44,957 bases of DNA, from assembly GCA_020249045.1 (NCBI GenBank), contig JADCGK010000010.1:1-44957 (forward strand), read 5' to 3'. Shown here one piece after another: positions 32,598 through 40,876 of this stretch. The translations under genes and the position numbers were made by a program. How positions within the stretch are numbered: the first letter of the stretch is position 1; each line of letters opens with the position of its first letter. Under the pieces are notes generated by a model. It was not told the origin of the DNA and did not search any database. It saw only the letters and a list, made by a program, of their open reading frames with translations. The stretch is from Azospirillum sp. GTDB lineage: Bacteria; Pseudomonadota; Alphaproteobacteria; CACIAM-22H2.

Positions 32598-33289
32598 GCG
32601 TTCTGCCGGCGCGCATCTGCGCGGTCCTGTTCGACAAGGACGGCACGTTGGTCGATTTCGACCGCACCTGGGCGGGCACGATGATGGCCGGGGCGCGCGA
32701 TTTCGCGGGCGGGGACGAAGCGCTCGCCTTGCGCCTGTGCGAGGCGGTGGGATGGGATTCCGCGCGCGCCACGTTCGCGCCCGACGCGTTCTTCGCCAAC
32801 AATCCCAATGCCGCGATCGCCGCGCGTTGGCGCGCGCTGGCGGGCAAGCCCTTCACCGCCCACGACGCGGGTCGGCTCGACGCGATTTTCGCGCGCGCCA
32901 TCCTGGGCAGCGTCAGCCCGCTCGGCGACCTTGCCGCCGTCGTCGCGCGTTTGCGCGCGCGCGGGCTGGTGTTGGGCGTGGCGACCAACGACAGCCGGGT
33001 CTCGGCCGAACAGCAATTGCTCGCGCTGGGGGTGGGGGAGGCGTTCGTCTTCGTCACCGGTTACGACGGGCCATGTCCCCCCAAGCCCGATCCGACCGCG
33101 GTGCGCGAATTCGCGCGCTTGGCCGGCTGCCGGCCCGAGGAGATCGCCGTCGTCGGCGATTCCGACAACGACATGAAGCTCGCGCGCGCGGGCGGGGCGT
33201 TCGCCGTGGCCGTGACCGCCGACGAAGGCCATCGCGCCGTCCTTGCGCCGCTGGCGGACGTCACGATCGGATCGATCGACGAGCTATGA
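32594..33289 (+). CDS. HAD-superfamily phosphatase in the phosphonate operon
   Basis: A 231-residue HAD-IA hydrolase. Motif I is VLFDKDGTLVDFDRTW with D14 (nucleophile) and D16; motif II lies about GVATNDS, motif III about KPDPTA, and motif IV is VVGDSDNDMKLA. It resembles phosphoglycolate-phosphatase-like enzymes rather than PhnX, which has DWAGTT in motif I. Being translationally coupled to the AEP permease (ATGA), it probably acts on an imported or derived phosphate ester; whether it can split a C-P bond is unknown. It ends 6 bases into the convergent kinase gene. Confidence 0.85.
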   Translation: MSVLPARICAVLFDKDGTLVDFDRTWAGTMMAGARDFAGGDEALALRLCEAVGWDSARATFAPDAFFANNPNAAIAARWRALAGKPFTAHDAGRLDAIFARAILGSVSPLGDLAAVVARLRARGLVLGVATNDSRVSAEQQLLALGVGEAFVFVTGYDGPCPPKPDPTAVREFARLAGCRPEEIAVVGDSDNDMKLARAGGAFAVAVTADEGHRAVLAPLADVTIGSIDEL

Positions 33290-35176
33290 CCCCACGCATC
33301 GCGCGGCCGGGAACCGGACGGTCGCGACGGTGCCTTTGCCCGGCTCGCTGGCGAGTTCGAACGTGCCGTCGTGCAGTTCGACGAGCTTTTTGACGAGCGG
33401 CAACCCCAACCCCGTGCCTTCGAAGCGACGGGTCAGCGCGCTCTCGACCTGACCGAAGGGTTCGAGCGCGCGCGGAATGTCCTGCGCGCGCATGCCGATG
33501 CCGGTGTCCGAGACGACCAGGCACAGCCGGCCTTGCGCGTCGCGCGCGCAGGTCGCCCGCACGCGGCCGCCCGGCGGGGTGAACTTGACCGCGTTGGAGA
33601 GAAGATTGAGCGCGATCTGCCGCAGGCGCTGCTCGTCGGCGAGCAAATGGGGTGTAGCCTCGGGCACGTCCACTTCGATCCGCACCAGACCCGTCTCGGC
33701 CCGCGCCGCGACGAGTTTGACGCACGCGGCGAGCGTGCGCCCCACATCGACAGAACCCTCACGCAGTTCGACCTTGCCGGCTTCGGCCTTGGAGATGTCG
33801 AGGATGTCGTTGATGACCTGCAGAAGATGCGTGCCCGACGTGTGGATGTCCTTGGCGTAGTCGATGTAGCGGACTTCCCCGATCGGTCCGAAGATCTGCT
33901 GGTGGATGATTTCGGAAAAGCCGATCACAGCGTTGAGCGGCGTACGCAGCTCGTGGCTCATGTTCGCGAGGAACTCCGACTTCGTGCGGCTCGCCGCTTC
34001 CGCCTGATCCTTCGCGTCGCGGAGCGCGTCCTCGGCGTGCTTGCGCTCTGTCAGGTCCGCGAACAGCGTGACCCAGCCGCCGCCGGGCAGCGGCGTCCGG
34101 CGCGAGACGATGTAGCGCCCGTTGGCCCGCCAACCTTCGTCGGAGTAGGGATCGGGCCGCGACACCCGCGCGATGCGCCGCGCCATCTCCGCCTCGACGT
34201 TGGGGATCGGCCCGAAATCGCCGCGTTCGACCTGGAAACGGACCGAACGGTCGAACGTCGTGCCCACGCGCATCATCTCGGCGGGCACGTCCAGCATGGC
34301 GCGCGCGCGTTCGTTCCAGGCGATCAGAACCCGGTTCGAATCGTAAACGACGATGCCTTCGCCGATCGATTCGAACGTGCGCGCGAGAATCTGCGTCTGG
34401 CGCTCGATTTCGCCGCGATGCTCGCGCGCTTGCGTGACGTCGGTCACGGTCAGCACGTAGCCGCCGTCGGCCAGGCGTTGATCGCGGATCTGCAGCGTGC
34501 GGCCCTCGCTGGCGGGCACCTCGAACGTCTTGTCGCCCGGCAAGGCGTGCTGGCGCAGCCGCTCTTCGAGCCAAACCTCGCGCGGCACGCCGCCCAGGCT
34601 CGCCACGCCCGAATCGATCTGCGACGTCAGCACCTCGCGAAACGTCGATCCCGCGCCGATGCGCTCGGGCAGCTGAAGGATATGCCGGTAGGCGGCGTTG
34701 CAAAGCAGCATCCGGTCTTCGGCGTCGTAAAGGCAGACGCCCGTCGACAGCCCGTCGATCGCCCGCAGCAGCCGGGTCTCGACTTCGCGGGCGGCGACCC
34801 GTCCGGCGAGCTCGGCCACTTTGCGTTGGGATTCGGTCGCGTCGAGATGGAGAACGACCTGTCCGCCGTCGGGCAGCATCGTCGACACGACCTCCACCCA
34901 ACGGCCGTCGTGCAGGGGCCGCCGGTAGACGAACCCCCGGCGCGCCTCGAACGCGGCGATCCGTTCGGCCGCCGCACGGCGCGCTTCATCCGGGACGGAT
35001 TGCGCGAGACCGGCGAGGTAGTGAACGATCTTTTCGATCGCGTCGCCGGGCCGGGCGAAGCCTTCGGGCAGACCCATCACCCGGTGATAGGCCGCGTTGA
35101 AGGCCACGATCCGCAGATCGCGGTCGAGGATGGCGATGCCCGCGGGAAGCGCGTCGAGGATCGGATCGAGCTTCAT
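33284..35176 (-). CDS. Soluble sensor histidine kinase with three PAS domains
   Basis: A 630-residue protein with no membrane segment or signal peptide, so a cytoplasmic sensor. Three PAS-type domains (~1-115, ~130-255, ~265-385) precede HisKA with phospho-accepting His408 in ANMSHELRTPLNAVIGFSEI, and a HATPase domain (LLSNAVKFTPPGG as N-box, DTGIGM as G1, GTGLGLPLVKKL as G2). No receiver domain or cognate regulator is in the window, so it is an orphan. Its place tail-to-tail with the phosphonate operon may be coincidence. The closest pattern is the alphaproteobacterial PAS-7 kinase group. Confidence 0.9.
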   Translation of the reverse strand: MKLDPILDALPAGIAILDRDLRIVAFNAAYHRVMGLPEGFARPGDAIEKIVHYLAGLAQSVPDEARRAAAERIAAFEARRGFVYRRPLHDGRWVEVVSTMLPDGGQVVLHLDATESQRKVAELAGRVAAREVETRLLRAIDGLSTGVCLYDAEDRMLLCNAAYRHILQLPERIGAGSTFREVLTSQIDSGVASLGGVPREVWLEERLRQHALPGDKTFEVPASEGRTLQIRDQRLADGGYVLTVTDVTQAREHRGEIERQTQILARTFESIGEGIVVYDSNRVLIAWNERARAMLDVPAEMMRVGTTFDRSVRFQVERGDFGPIPNVEAEMARRIARVSRPDPYSDEGWRANGRYIVSRRTPLPGGGWVTLFADLTERKHAEDALRDAKDQAEAASRTKSEFLANMSHELRTPLNAVIGFSEIIHQQIFGPIGEVRYIDYAKDIHTSGTHLLQVINDILDISKAEAGKVELREGSVDVGRTLAACVKLVAARAETGLVRIEVDVPEATPHLLADEQRLRQIALNLLSNAVKFTPPGGRVRATCARDAQGRLCLVVSDTGIGMRAQDIPRALEPFGQVESALTRRFEGTGLGLPLVKKLVELHDGTFELASEPGKGTVATVRFPAARCVGS

Positions 35177-35207
35177 CCGCGTGCGGGGCCCCCGTCGACG
35201 ACCGGAT

Positions 35208-35717
35208 TCAGTAACGGATCAAGGAATCGAAGGCGATCGGCAGGCGCTTGCGACCTTCGAGGAAGACGAGTTCGATCAGGCAGGCGGCGGCGCGGACGTC
35301 GGCGCCCGTCTTTTTCAGCAATTCGATCGCCGCCCCCAGCGTGCCGCCGGTGGCGAGAACGTCGTCGAGCACGACCACGCGCGCGCCTTTCGGCACGGCG
35401 TCCTCCTGCACTTCGATCGTATCCTCGCCGTATTCCAGCGCGTAGGTGTGCGGGATCGTGCGCCCGGGCAGTTTGCCGCGTTTGCGCACCATCAGGAAGC
35501 CGACGCCCAAGCGCAGCGCCAGGGGCGCCGTCACCAGGAAGCCGCGGCTTTCGATCCCCGCGAGATATTGCGGCTTATGCGGCGCGACGATGTCGGCCAA
35601 GCGGTCGATCGTCGTCTTCCAGGCCTCGGCGTGGGCCAGAAGCGGGGAAATGTCGCGGAACATGATCCCCGGCTTGGGGAAGTCGGGCACGTCGCGGATA
35701 TGGGCTTTCAGATCCAT
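35208..35717 (-). CDS. apt: Adenine phosphoribosyltransferase
   Basis: A 169-residue purine-salvage enzyme joining adenine and PRPP to AMP. The PRPP-binding motif is [20 protein letters not shown], and the N-terminal [19 protein letters not shown] and [15 protein letters not shown] segments are Apt signatures. The normal Apt length supports the ATG at 35717. It is divergent from the DMGDH-like gene with a 105-base gap, and co-directional with the upstream histidine kinase without an overlap. Confidence 0.95.
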   Translation of the reverse strand: MDLKAHIRDVPDFPKPGIMFRDISPLLAHAEAWKTTIDRLADIVAPHKPQYLAGIESRGFLVTAPLALRLGVGFLMVRKRGKLPGRTIPHTYALEYGEDTIEVQEDAVPKGARVVVLDDVLATGGTLGAAIELLKKTGADVRAAACLIELVFLEGRKRLPIAFDSLIRY

Positions 35718-35822
35718 GGGGTCCCTCGGCGGAAGGCGTTAACCTAGCCAAAACCGGGGCATCGTCCATCCCAAAATCGGGTCTTTGCTGCTAATCTGGC
35801 GCCGACAAGGGGAGGAAGGAAT

Positions 35823-38225
35823 TTGACGGCAACGGTTCCGGCGGCCGCACGCGCGGTCATCGTCGGCGGCGGCATCGCGGGATGCTCGGTCGCCTATCAC
35901 CTGACAAAGCTCGGCTGGACGGATGTGGTGCTGCTCGAACGCGCCCGGTTGACCGCCGGCACGACGTGGCACGCGGCGGGGCTGGTGGGGGCCATGCGGC
36001 CCAACCGGGCACTGACGGCGATGAGCAAGTACGGCATCGATTTGTATTCGAAGCTGGAAGCGGAAACCGGTCAGGCGACGGGCTGGAAGAATTGCGGGTC
36101 GGTCAACGTCGCACGCACGCCCGAGCGCGTCGTCGCCTTCAAGCGCCAGGTGGCGCTCGCCAAAGGCTTCGGCGTGGACATCCAAGAGATCTCGCCCGCC
36201 GAGGCAGGCAAGCTCTGGCCCTTGATGCGCACGGACGATCTGCAAGGTGCGATTTGGCTACCGGGCGACGGCAAGGCCAATCCGGCGGATCTGTGCATGG
36301 CGCTGGCCAAGGGTGCGCGTATGGGCGGGGCCAAATTGTTCGAAGGGGTGGGCGTCACCGACTTCGAGCGCGCCAACGGCGCCATTTCGGCGGTAATGAC
36401 CGATCAGGGCCGGATCGCGGCCGATGTCGTCGTACTCGCTTGCGGGCAATGGACGCGCCAAGTCGCGGCGCAACTCGGGGTCGCCGTGCCGCTGCATTCG
36501 GCCGAGCATTTCTACATCGTCACCAAAAAAATCGACGGCGTGACGCCCGACCTGCCGGTCATGCGCGATCCGGATGGTTACATCTATTACAAGGAGGAGG
36601 TTGGCGGTCTCGTGATGGGCGGGTTCGAGCCCGTCGCCAAGCCCTGGGGCATGGACGGCATCCCCGAGGATTTCGCCTTCCGGCTGCTGCCCGAGGACTG
36701 GGACCAGTTCCAAATCCTGATGGAGAACGCGCTGCACCGGACCCCGTGTCTGGAGACGGCCGAAGTTCGCCAGCTGCTGAACGGGCCCGAGAGCTTCACC
36801 CCCGACGGGAACTTCATTCTGGGCGAGGCGCCCGCGCTGCGCGGGCTTTACGTGTGCGCCGGCTTCAATTCCGCGGGCATCGCCAATGCGGGTGGGGCGG
36901 GACGTTTGACCGCCGAATGGATCGCGGGCGGCGAAGCGCCGATGGATTTGGCCGACGTCGACATCCGCCGCTTCGCGGATTTCCAGGCCAACGGGCGCTT
37001 CTTGCGCGAACGCACGGTGGAAAGCCTGGGCCTGCATTACGTGATGCGTTGGCCGCGTATGGAATTGGAGAGCGCGCGGCCCTTGCGCCGCTCCCCGCTT
37101 TACGACCGTCTCGCCGCGAACGGCGCGCGCTTCGGCTCGAAGATGGGTTGGGAGCGTGCGAACTTCTTCGCGCCCGCCGACGCCAAGCTCGCCTATGGCT
37201 GGGCGCCCGCGTGGCTGCCCCACGCACAAGCCGAGCAGCACGCCGCGCGCACGGGTGTGGCCGTCGTCGATCAGGCGAGCTTCGCCAAGATCCTCGTCCA
37301 GGGCCGCGATTCGTGCGCCTTCCTGCAACGGCTGTGCGCGAACGATGTCGACGTGGCGCCCGGCCGCTCGGTCTACACGGCGCTGCTGAACTCGCGCGGC
37401 GGCTTCGAAAGCGACGTGACCATCGCCAGGCTGGCGGAGGACAAGTTCCTCTACATCACCGGCTCGGCCCAACTCACCCGTGATCTCGATTGGCTCGGCC
37501 GGCATATCGGCGATTCCTTCGTCACGCTGACCGACGCCACCGTCACCTGGACGACGCTGTCGCTGATCGGCCCCGGCGCCATGCCGCTGCTCGGCAAGTT
37601 GTCGCCCAATCTCGCGCCGCTGGCGCCGGGCGAAGTGCGTACGCTGGATGCCGGGTATGCGCGCGTGCTCGCCTCGCCGATGAGTTACGTCGGCGCGCCC
37701 GGCGTGGAGATGCTGGTGCCGACCGAGTACGCCGCGGGTCTCTACGACGAATTGAAGCGCGCCGAGCCCGCGTTGCGCGATCTCGGCTACTACGCGCTTG
37801 ACGCCTTGCGCATCGAGGCCGGGCGCCGTGCCTTCGGCCCCGAATTGGGACCGGACGAAACCCCGGTCGAAGCGGGCTTGATGCACGCGGTCGCGCTCGA
37901 CAAGCCCGGCGGTTTCCTCGGCCGCGAAGCGCTGATCGCCAAGCGCGAGGCGGGTATCGCCAAGCGGCTGTGTCTGTTCGCCCTGGAGGATCCCGCCGAT
38001 TGGCTGTGGGGCGGGGAAGGCATTCTGGCCGACGGCAAGCCGGCGGGCGAGATTTCGTCGGCGGGGTGGTCGACCGTGTTGGGGCGCTGCGTCGGGCTGG
38101 GTTATGTCCGCGCCGACCGCAATTTCGAGCGGGCGGAGATGCTGTCGTGGTCCTATGCGATCGACATTGCCGGCAAGGTCGTGAAGGCCAAAGCTCTCGC
38201 CCGCGCCGCCTATCCGCCGAAATAG
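35823..38225 (+). CDS. Dimethylglycine/sarcosine dehydrogenase-like FAD enzyme with GcvT domain
   Basis: An 800-residue two-part enzyme. The N-terminal DAO oxidoreductase has the FAD motif VIVGGGIAGCSVAYHLTKLG and a TTWHAAGLVGAMRP segment that in this family often carries covalent FAD. A linker leads to an aminomethyltransferase (GcvT) domain (~420-790) that takes the released methyl onto tetrahydrofolate. This is the architecture of DMGDH and SARDH, which demethylate dimethylglycine or sarcosine. The TTG at 35823 has AGGAAGGA upstream; it would give a normal family length. Substrate choice among N-methyl amines cannot be read. Confidence 0.85.
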   Translation: MTATVPAAARAVIVGGGIAGCSVAYHLTKLGWTDVVLLERARLTAGTTWHAAGLVGAMRPNRALTAMSKYGIDLYSKLEAETGQATGWKNCGSVNVARTPERVVAFKRQVALAKGFGVDIQEISPAEAGKLWPLMRTDDLQGAIWLPGDGKANPADLCMALAKGARMGGAKLFEGVGVTDFERANGAISAVMTDQGRIAADVVVLACGQWTRQVAAQLGVAVPLHSAEHFYIVTKKIDGVTPDLPVMRDPDGYIYYKEEVGGLVMGGFEPVAKPWGMDGIPEDFAFRLLPEDWDQFQILMENALHRTPCLETAEVRQLLNGPESFTPDGNFILGEAPALRGLYVCAGFNSAGIANAGGAGRLTAEWIAGGEAPMDLADVDIRRFADFQANGRFLRERTVESLGLHYVMRWPRMELESARPLRRSPLYDRLAANGARFGSKMGWERANFFAPADAKLAYGWAPAWLPHAQAEQHAARTGVAVVDQASFAKILVQGRDSCAFLQRLCANDVDVAPGRSVYTALLNSRGGFESDVTIARLAEDKFLYITGSAQLTRDLDWLGRHIGDSFVTLTDATVTWTTLSLIGPGAMPLLGKLSPNLAPLAPGEVRTLDAGYARVLASPMSYVGAPGVEMLVPTEYAAGLYDELKRAEPALRDLGYYALDALRIEAGRRAFGPELGPDETPVEAGLMHAVALDKPGGFLGREALIAKREAGIAKRLCLFALEDPADWLWGGEGILADGKPAGEISSAGWSTVLGRCVGLGYVRADRNFERAEMLSWSYAIDIAGKVVKAKALARAAYPPK

Positions 38226-38229
38226 CGGC

Positions 38230-38658
38230 TTAGCGCCGGTCCCATGTGCCGGTCCGTCGGCCTGTGGGGTCGCGGAACACAAGGTCGCCGTTCGCCTCCC
38301 GCTCGATCGTGCCGATCCGCCGGCCGGCGGCATCGCGCACGACGTAGCCCGCGCGCCCGTCGCTTTCATACGTTTCGATCCGCCGGCCGGTCGCGTCGCG
38401 CCGGACATAGCCGCCGCGCTCGTCCGATTCCAACGTGCCCAAGCGCCGCCCGGTTTCGTCGCGTTCGACGAAGCCGCCGCGCCGGTCGCTTTCCAGCGTG
38501 CCTGCGCGCCGGCCGGTCGCATCGCGTTGCACGAAGCCGCCTTGGCCGTCGCTTTCGAAGGTGCCGGTCCGGCGGCCCGTCGGATCGCGCTGGATGAAGT
38601 CCTGCGCGACGGCCGGAGCCGCGCACGCCAGGACGATCGTCAAAGCAAGGATACGCAT
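38230..38658 (-). CDS. Secreted protein made of 21-residue tandem repeats
   Basis: A 142-residue protein: signal peptide MRILALTIVLACAAPAVAQ, then five complete 21-residue repeats and one partial repeat to the end. The repeat is roughly (F/Y)VxRDATGRRxGTLESDxxGG, starting with FIQRDPTGRRTGTFESDGQ. The GRRxGT core is nearly invariant. I do not recognise the family; the short Gly-rich turns and alternating charged strands suggest a beta-solenoid or beta-hairpin repeat exposed in the periplasm or secreted. It is divergent from an alginate-lyase-family gene, so the two may be regulated together. The ATG 38658 was chosen for the signal peptide. Confidence 0.8.
   Translation of the reverse strand: MRILALTIVLACAAPAVAQDFIQRDPTGRRTGTFESDGQGGFVQRDATGRRAGTLESDRRGGFVERDETGRRLGTLESDERGGYVRRDATGRRIETYESDGRAGYVVRDAAGRRIGTIEREANGDLVFRDPTGRRTGTWDRR
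38233..38598 (-). repeat. Tandem 63-base coding repeat, 5.8 copies
   Basis: Five full 63-base units (38284-38598) and one partial unit encode the 21-residue repeats of the secreted protein. The units are diverged at both DNA and protein level (for example TLESDRRGG against TYESDGRAG and TIEREANGD), so the array is old rather than freshly amplified; divergence is greatest toward the C-terminus. Confidence 0.85.
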
Positions 38659-38724
38659 GTCGGGAGAACGTGCGGCCGCGCGGGCGCATTCCCCAATCCG
38701 GCCCCGACCGTCAAAGTCGGTGTC

Positions 38725-39816
38725 ATGACTTTGGCGCGACGCGATTTTCTGGCGGGACTTGGGATGGCGGGGGCGGTGGGGGCCTGTGCGGCCCCACCGG
38801 CCATATCCCCCGCGCCCTTGGTCAATCCCTACGATGCGGCGGGTCTGCGCGCGCGCAAAGGCCGGCGTGCGGCGGCCAACGCGGCTTGCACACCGGCACC
38901 GGCGCCGGGACGCGATCTGATCGTGCCGCAATTCTATACCGATCCGCCGGTGTTCAGCCGGATCGACCCCGTCCGCTTGGCGGCGCGCGACGCGGCCGTA
39001 TTGCCGCTGCAAACGCTCGTACGCGGTACGACCGACGCAGCCGACCGATGGGCCGCATCGGCGCCGGTCGATGGCCGGTTCGCCGCGTGCGCGGCGGCCT
39101 CGCTCGACGCGGCTGCGCGCGCGGATGCTTTTCTGGGTCGCGTCGATCCCCAAGGCGGCTACGAACGCAAATGGACATGGTGCGGTCTTGCGCTCGCGCA
39201 TCTGAAGCTCGTCCAAGCGCCCGAGTACGATGCCGCCGCCCAAGCGCGCGTGGCCGCGTGGCTGACGCGCGGCTTCGGCGCGATGCGCGGGACCTACGAC
39301 CGGCCGCCGGGCGGAACGCCGTCCACGCAACTCAACAATCACATGACGTGGGCCGGGTTGACGGCGATGGCCATCGGCCTGGCCGCCGGGAATCTCGACG
39401 CCTGGAATTGGGGTCTCGCACGCATGGAGCGCACCCTCGCGCAAGTCGACGCGGCCGGCTTCCTGCCGCAGGAGGTGCTGCGTGGGTCAAAAGCGTGGCA
39501 CTACCACGTCTTCGCGATGGGGCCGCTGGCGTTGGGCGCCGTGCTCGCCCGCGCCAACGGGATCGAATTGGCCGACGACCGGTTCCATCGCGTTGCCCGA
39601 CGCACGCTCGAAGGCTACGACAGCACCGCCGCCTTCGCCGCGCGCGCGGGTGCCGCGCAAGTTCCCTTCGGCGAGCGTCCGGACGTCGGTTGGCTCGAAA
39701 TCTACGCGGGCGCCTTCGGCGTCGAGGCCGCATTGCTTCCGTTACGCGGGCGCCGCCCGCAGCGCCAGCCGTGGCTCGGCGGGGACCTCACGCTTTGGCA
39801 CGCGCGCGACGTCTGA
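38725..39816 (+). CDS. Alginate-lyase-family (PF05426-type) exported protein
   Basis: A 363-residue alpha/alpha-toroid lyase. The N-terminus (MTLARRDFLAGLGMAGAVGAC) is a Tat-type RRDFL signal with a possible lipobox ending at Cys21. The lyase core is visible: NNH at 204-206, WGLARMERTLAQVDAAGFLP, and the catalytic RGSKAWHYHVFAMGPLAL with HYH at 259-261. This is the pattern of AlgL-type mannuronate lyases, which cleave polysaccharide uronates by beta-elimination. No alginate synthesis gene (alg8, algD, algG) is nearby, so the polymer may be another acidic glycan. It is divergent from the repeat protein. Confidence 0.82.
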   Translation: MTLARRDFLAGLGMAGAVGACAAPPAISPAPLVNPYDAAGLRARKGRRAAANAACTPAPAPGRDLIVPQFYTDPPVFSRIDPVRLAARDAAVLPLQTLVRGTTDAADRWAASAPVDGRFAACAAASLDAAARADAFLGRVDPQGGYERKWTWCGLALAHLKLVQAPEYDAAAQARVAAWLTRGFGAMRGTYDRPPGGTPSTQLNNHMTWAGLTAMAIGLAAGNLDAWNWGLARMERTLAQVDAAGFLPQEVLRGSKAWHYHVFAMGPLALGAVLARANGIELADDRFHRVARRTLEGYDSTAAFAARAGAAQVPFGERPDVGWLEIYAGAFGVEAALLPLRGRRPQRQPWLGGDLTLWHARDV

Positions 39817-39820
39817 TCCG

Positions 39821-40876
39821 TCAGCCGCGCGGGCGCAGATGTTCGGCGAATTGCCGGGCGCATTCGGCCCAGGAATAGTCGCGCGCGTGGGCGAGGGCGC
39901 GCTCGCGCGGGATTTCCAGCGCCGCAAGGCACGCCGCGCGCAAATCCTCGCGCATCGCGCCGCCGGAAAGCGCTTCGGGCCGGTCGCCGAGCACGTCGAG
40001 CGGTCCGGTCACCGGATAGGCCGCAACCGGCGTGCCGCAGGCCATCGCCTCGAGCAGCACGAGGCCGAACGTGTCGGTCTTCGACGGGAATACGAACACA
40101 TCCGCCGCAGCGTAGACTTGCGCGAGTTCGGCCTGCTGGAGGACTCCCAGATACGAAACCTCCGGATACTTGGCGCGCAAGCCCGCCAAAGCCGGGCCCT
40201 CGCCGACGACCCATTTCGAGCCGGGCAGGTCGAGCGCCAGAAACGCCTCGACGTTCTTTTCGACCGCGACGCGGCCGACATAGACGAAGATCGGCGGCTT
40301 GGTGCCCAGCTTGTCGCGCGGGCCGGGTTTGAAGATCTCGAGATCGACGCCGCGCGTCCACAGCACGACGTTGCGGAAGCCCCAGGATTCGAGGTCGTTC
40401 TTGACCGTGGGCGTGGGCACCATCACGCGGCTGGCCGGGCCATGGAAGCGGCGCAGCACGGCGTAGCTCCACGACAGCGGCGCCGATACGCGCGCGTTCA
40501 CGTATTCGGGGAAGCGGGTGTGATACGCGGTCGTGAACGGCAGGCCGCGCTTGAGGCAGGCTTTGCGCGCGGCCCAACCGAGCGGCCCTTCCGTCGCGAT
40601 GTGCACGGCATCGGCGGCGAAGGCGTCGATCAACCCGCCGACCCGACCCGGCCCGGCGAGCGACAGGCGGATTTCGGGGTAGGTCGGACAGGGGAACGTC
40701 GTGAAGCGGTCGGGCGCGATCAATTCGACCGTATGGCCCGCGCGTTCCAATTCGCGCATCGTTTCGGTCAGGGTCCGCACGACACCGTTGACCTGCGGGC
40801 GCCACGCGTCGGTCACGATGGCCACGCGCAAGGCGCGCGCGGCGGCTTCGATCGGACGGGCCAGGACGGCGGTCAT
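39821..40876 (-). CDS. agt: Agt-type glycosyltransferase (GT4) for glycolipids
   Basis: A 351-residue GT-B transferase. The N-terminal half contains VAIVTDAWRPQVNGVVRTL, APDRFTTFPCPTYPEIRL and HIATEGPLGWAARKACLKRG, typical of the Agt glycosyltransferases that place sugars on diacylglycerol. The donor-binding EX7E motif is present as TDTFGLVLLEA, with the first Glu replaced by Asp268 and Glu276 kept. Its ATG overlaps the plcP stop (ATGA), which is the known plcP-agt pairing used to replace phospholipids with glycolipids when phosphate is scarce. The sugar donor (Glc or GlcA) is not predictable. Confidence 0.82.
   Translation of the reverse strand: MTAVLARPIEAAARALRVAIVTDAWRPQVNGVVRTLTETMRELERAGHTVELIAPDRFTTFPCPTYPEIRLSLAGPGRVGGLIDAFAADAVHIATEGPLGWAARKACLKRGLPFTTAYHTRFPEYVNARVSAPLSWSYAVLRRFHGPASRVMVPTPTVKNDLESWGFRNVVLWTRGVDLEIFKPGPRDKLGTKPPIFVYVGRVAVEKNVEAFLALDLPGSKWVVGEGPALAGLRAKYPEVSYLGVLQQAELAQVYAAADVFVFPSKTDTFGLVLLEAMACGTPVAAYPVTGPLDVLGDRPEALSGGAMREDLRAACLAALEIPRERALAHARDYSWAECARQFAEHLRPRG

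Noticed and set aside
38527-38724. Longer N-terminus for the alginate-lyase-family protein
   Set aside because: The in-frame extension overlaps the divergent repeat protein and would bury the RRDFL signal sequence; ATG 38725 is the better start.
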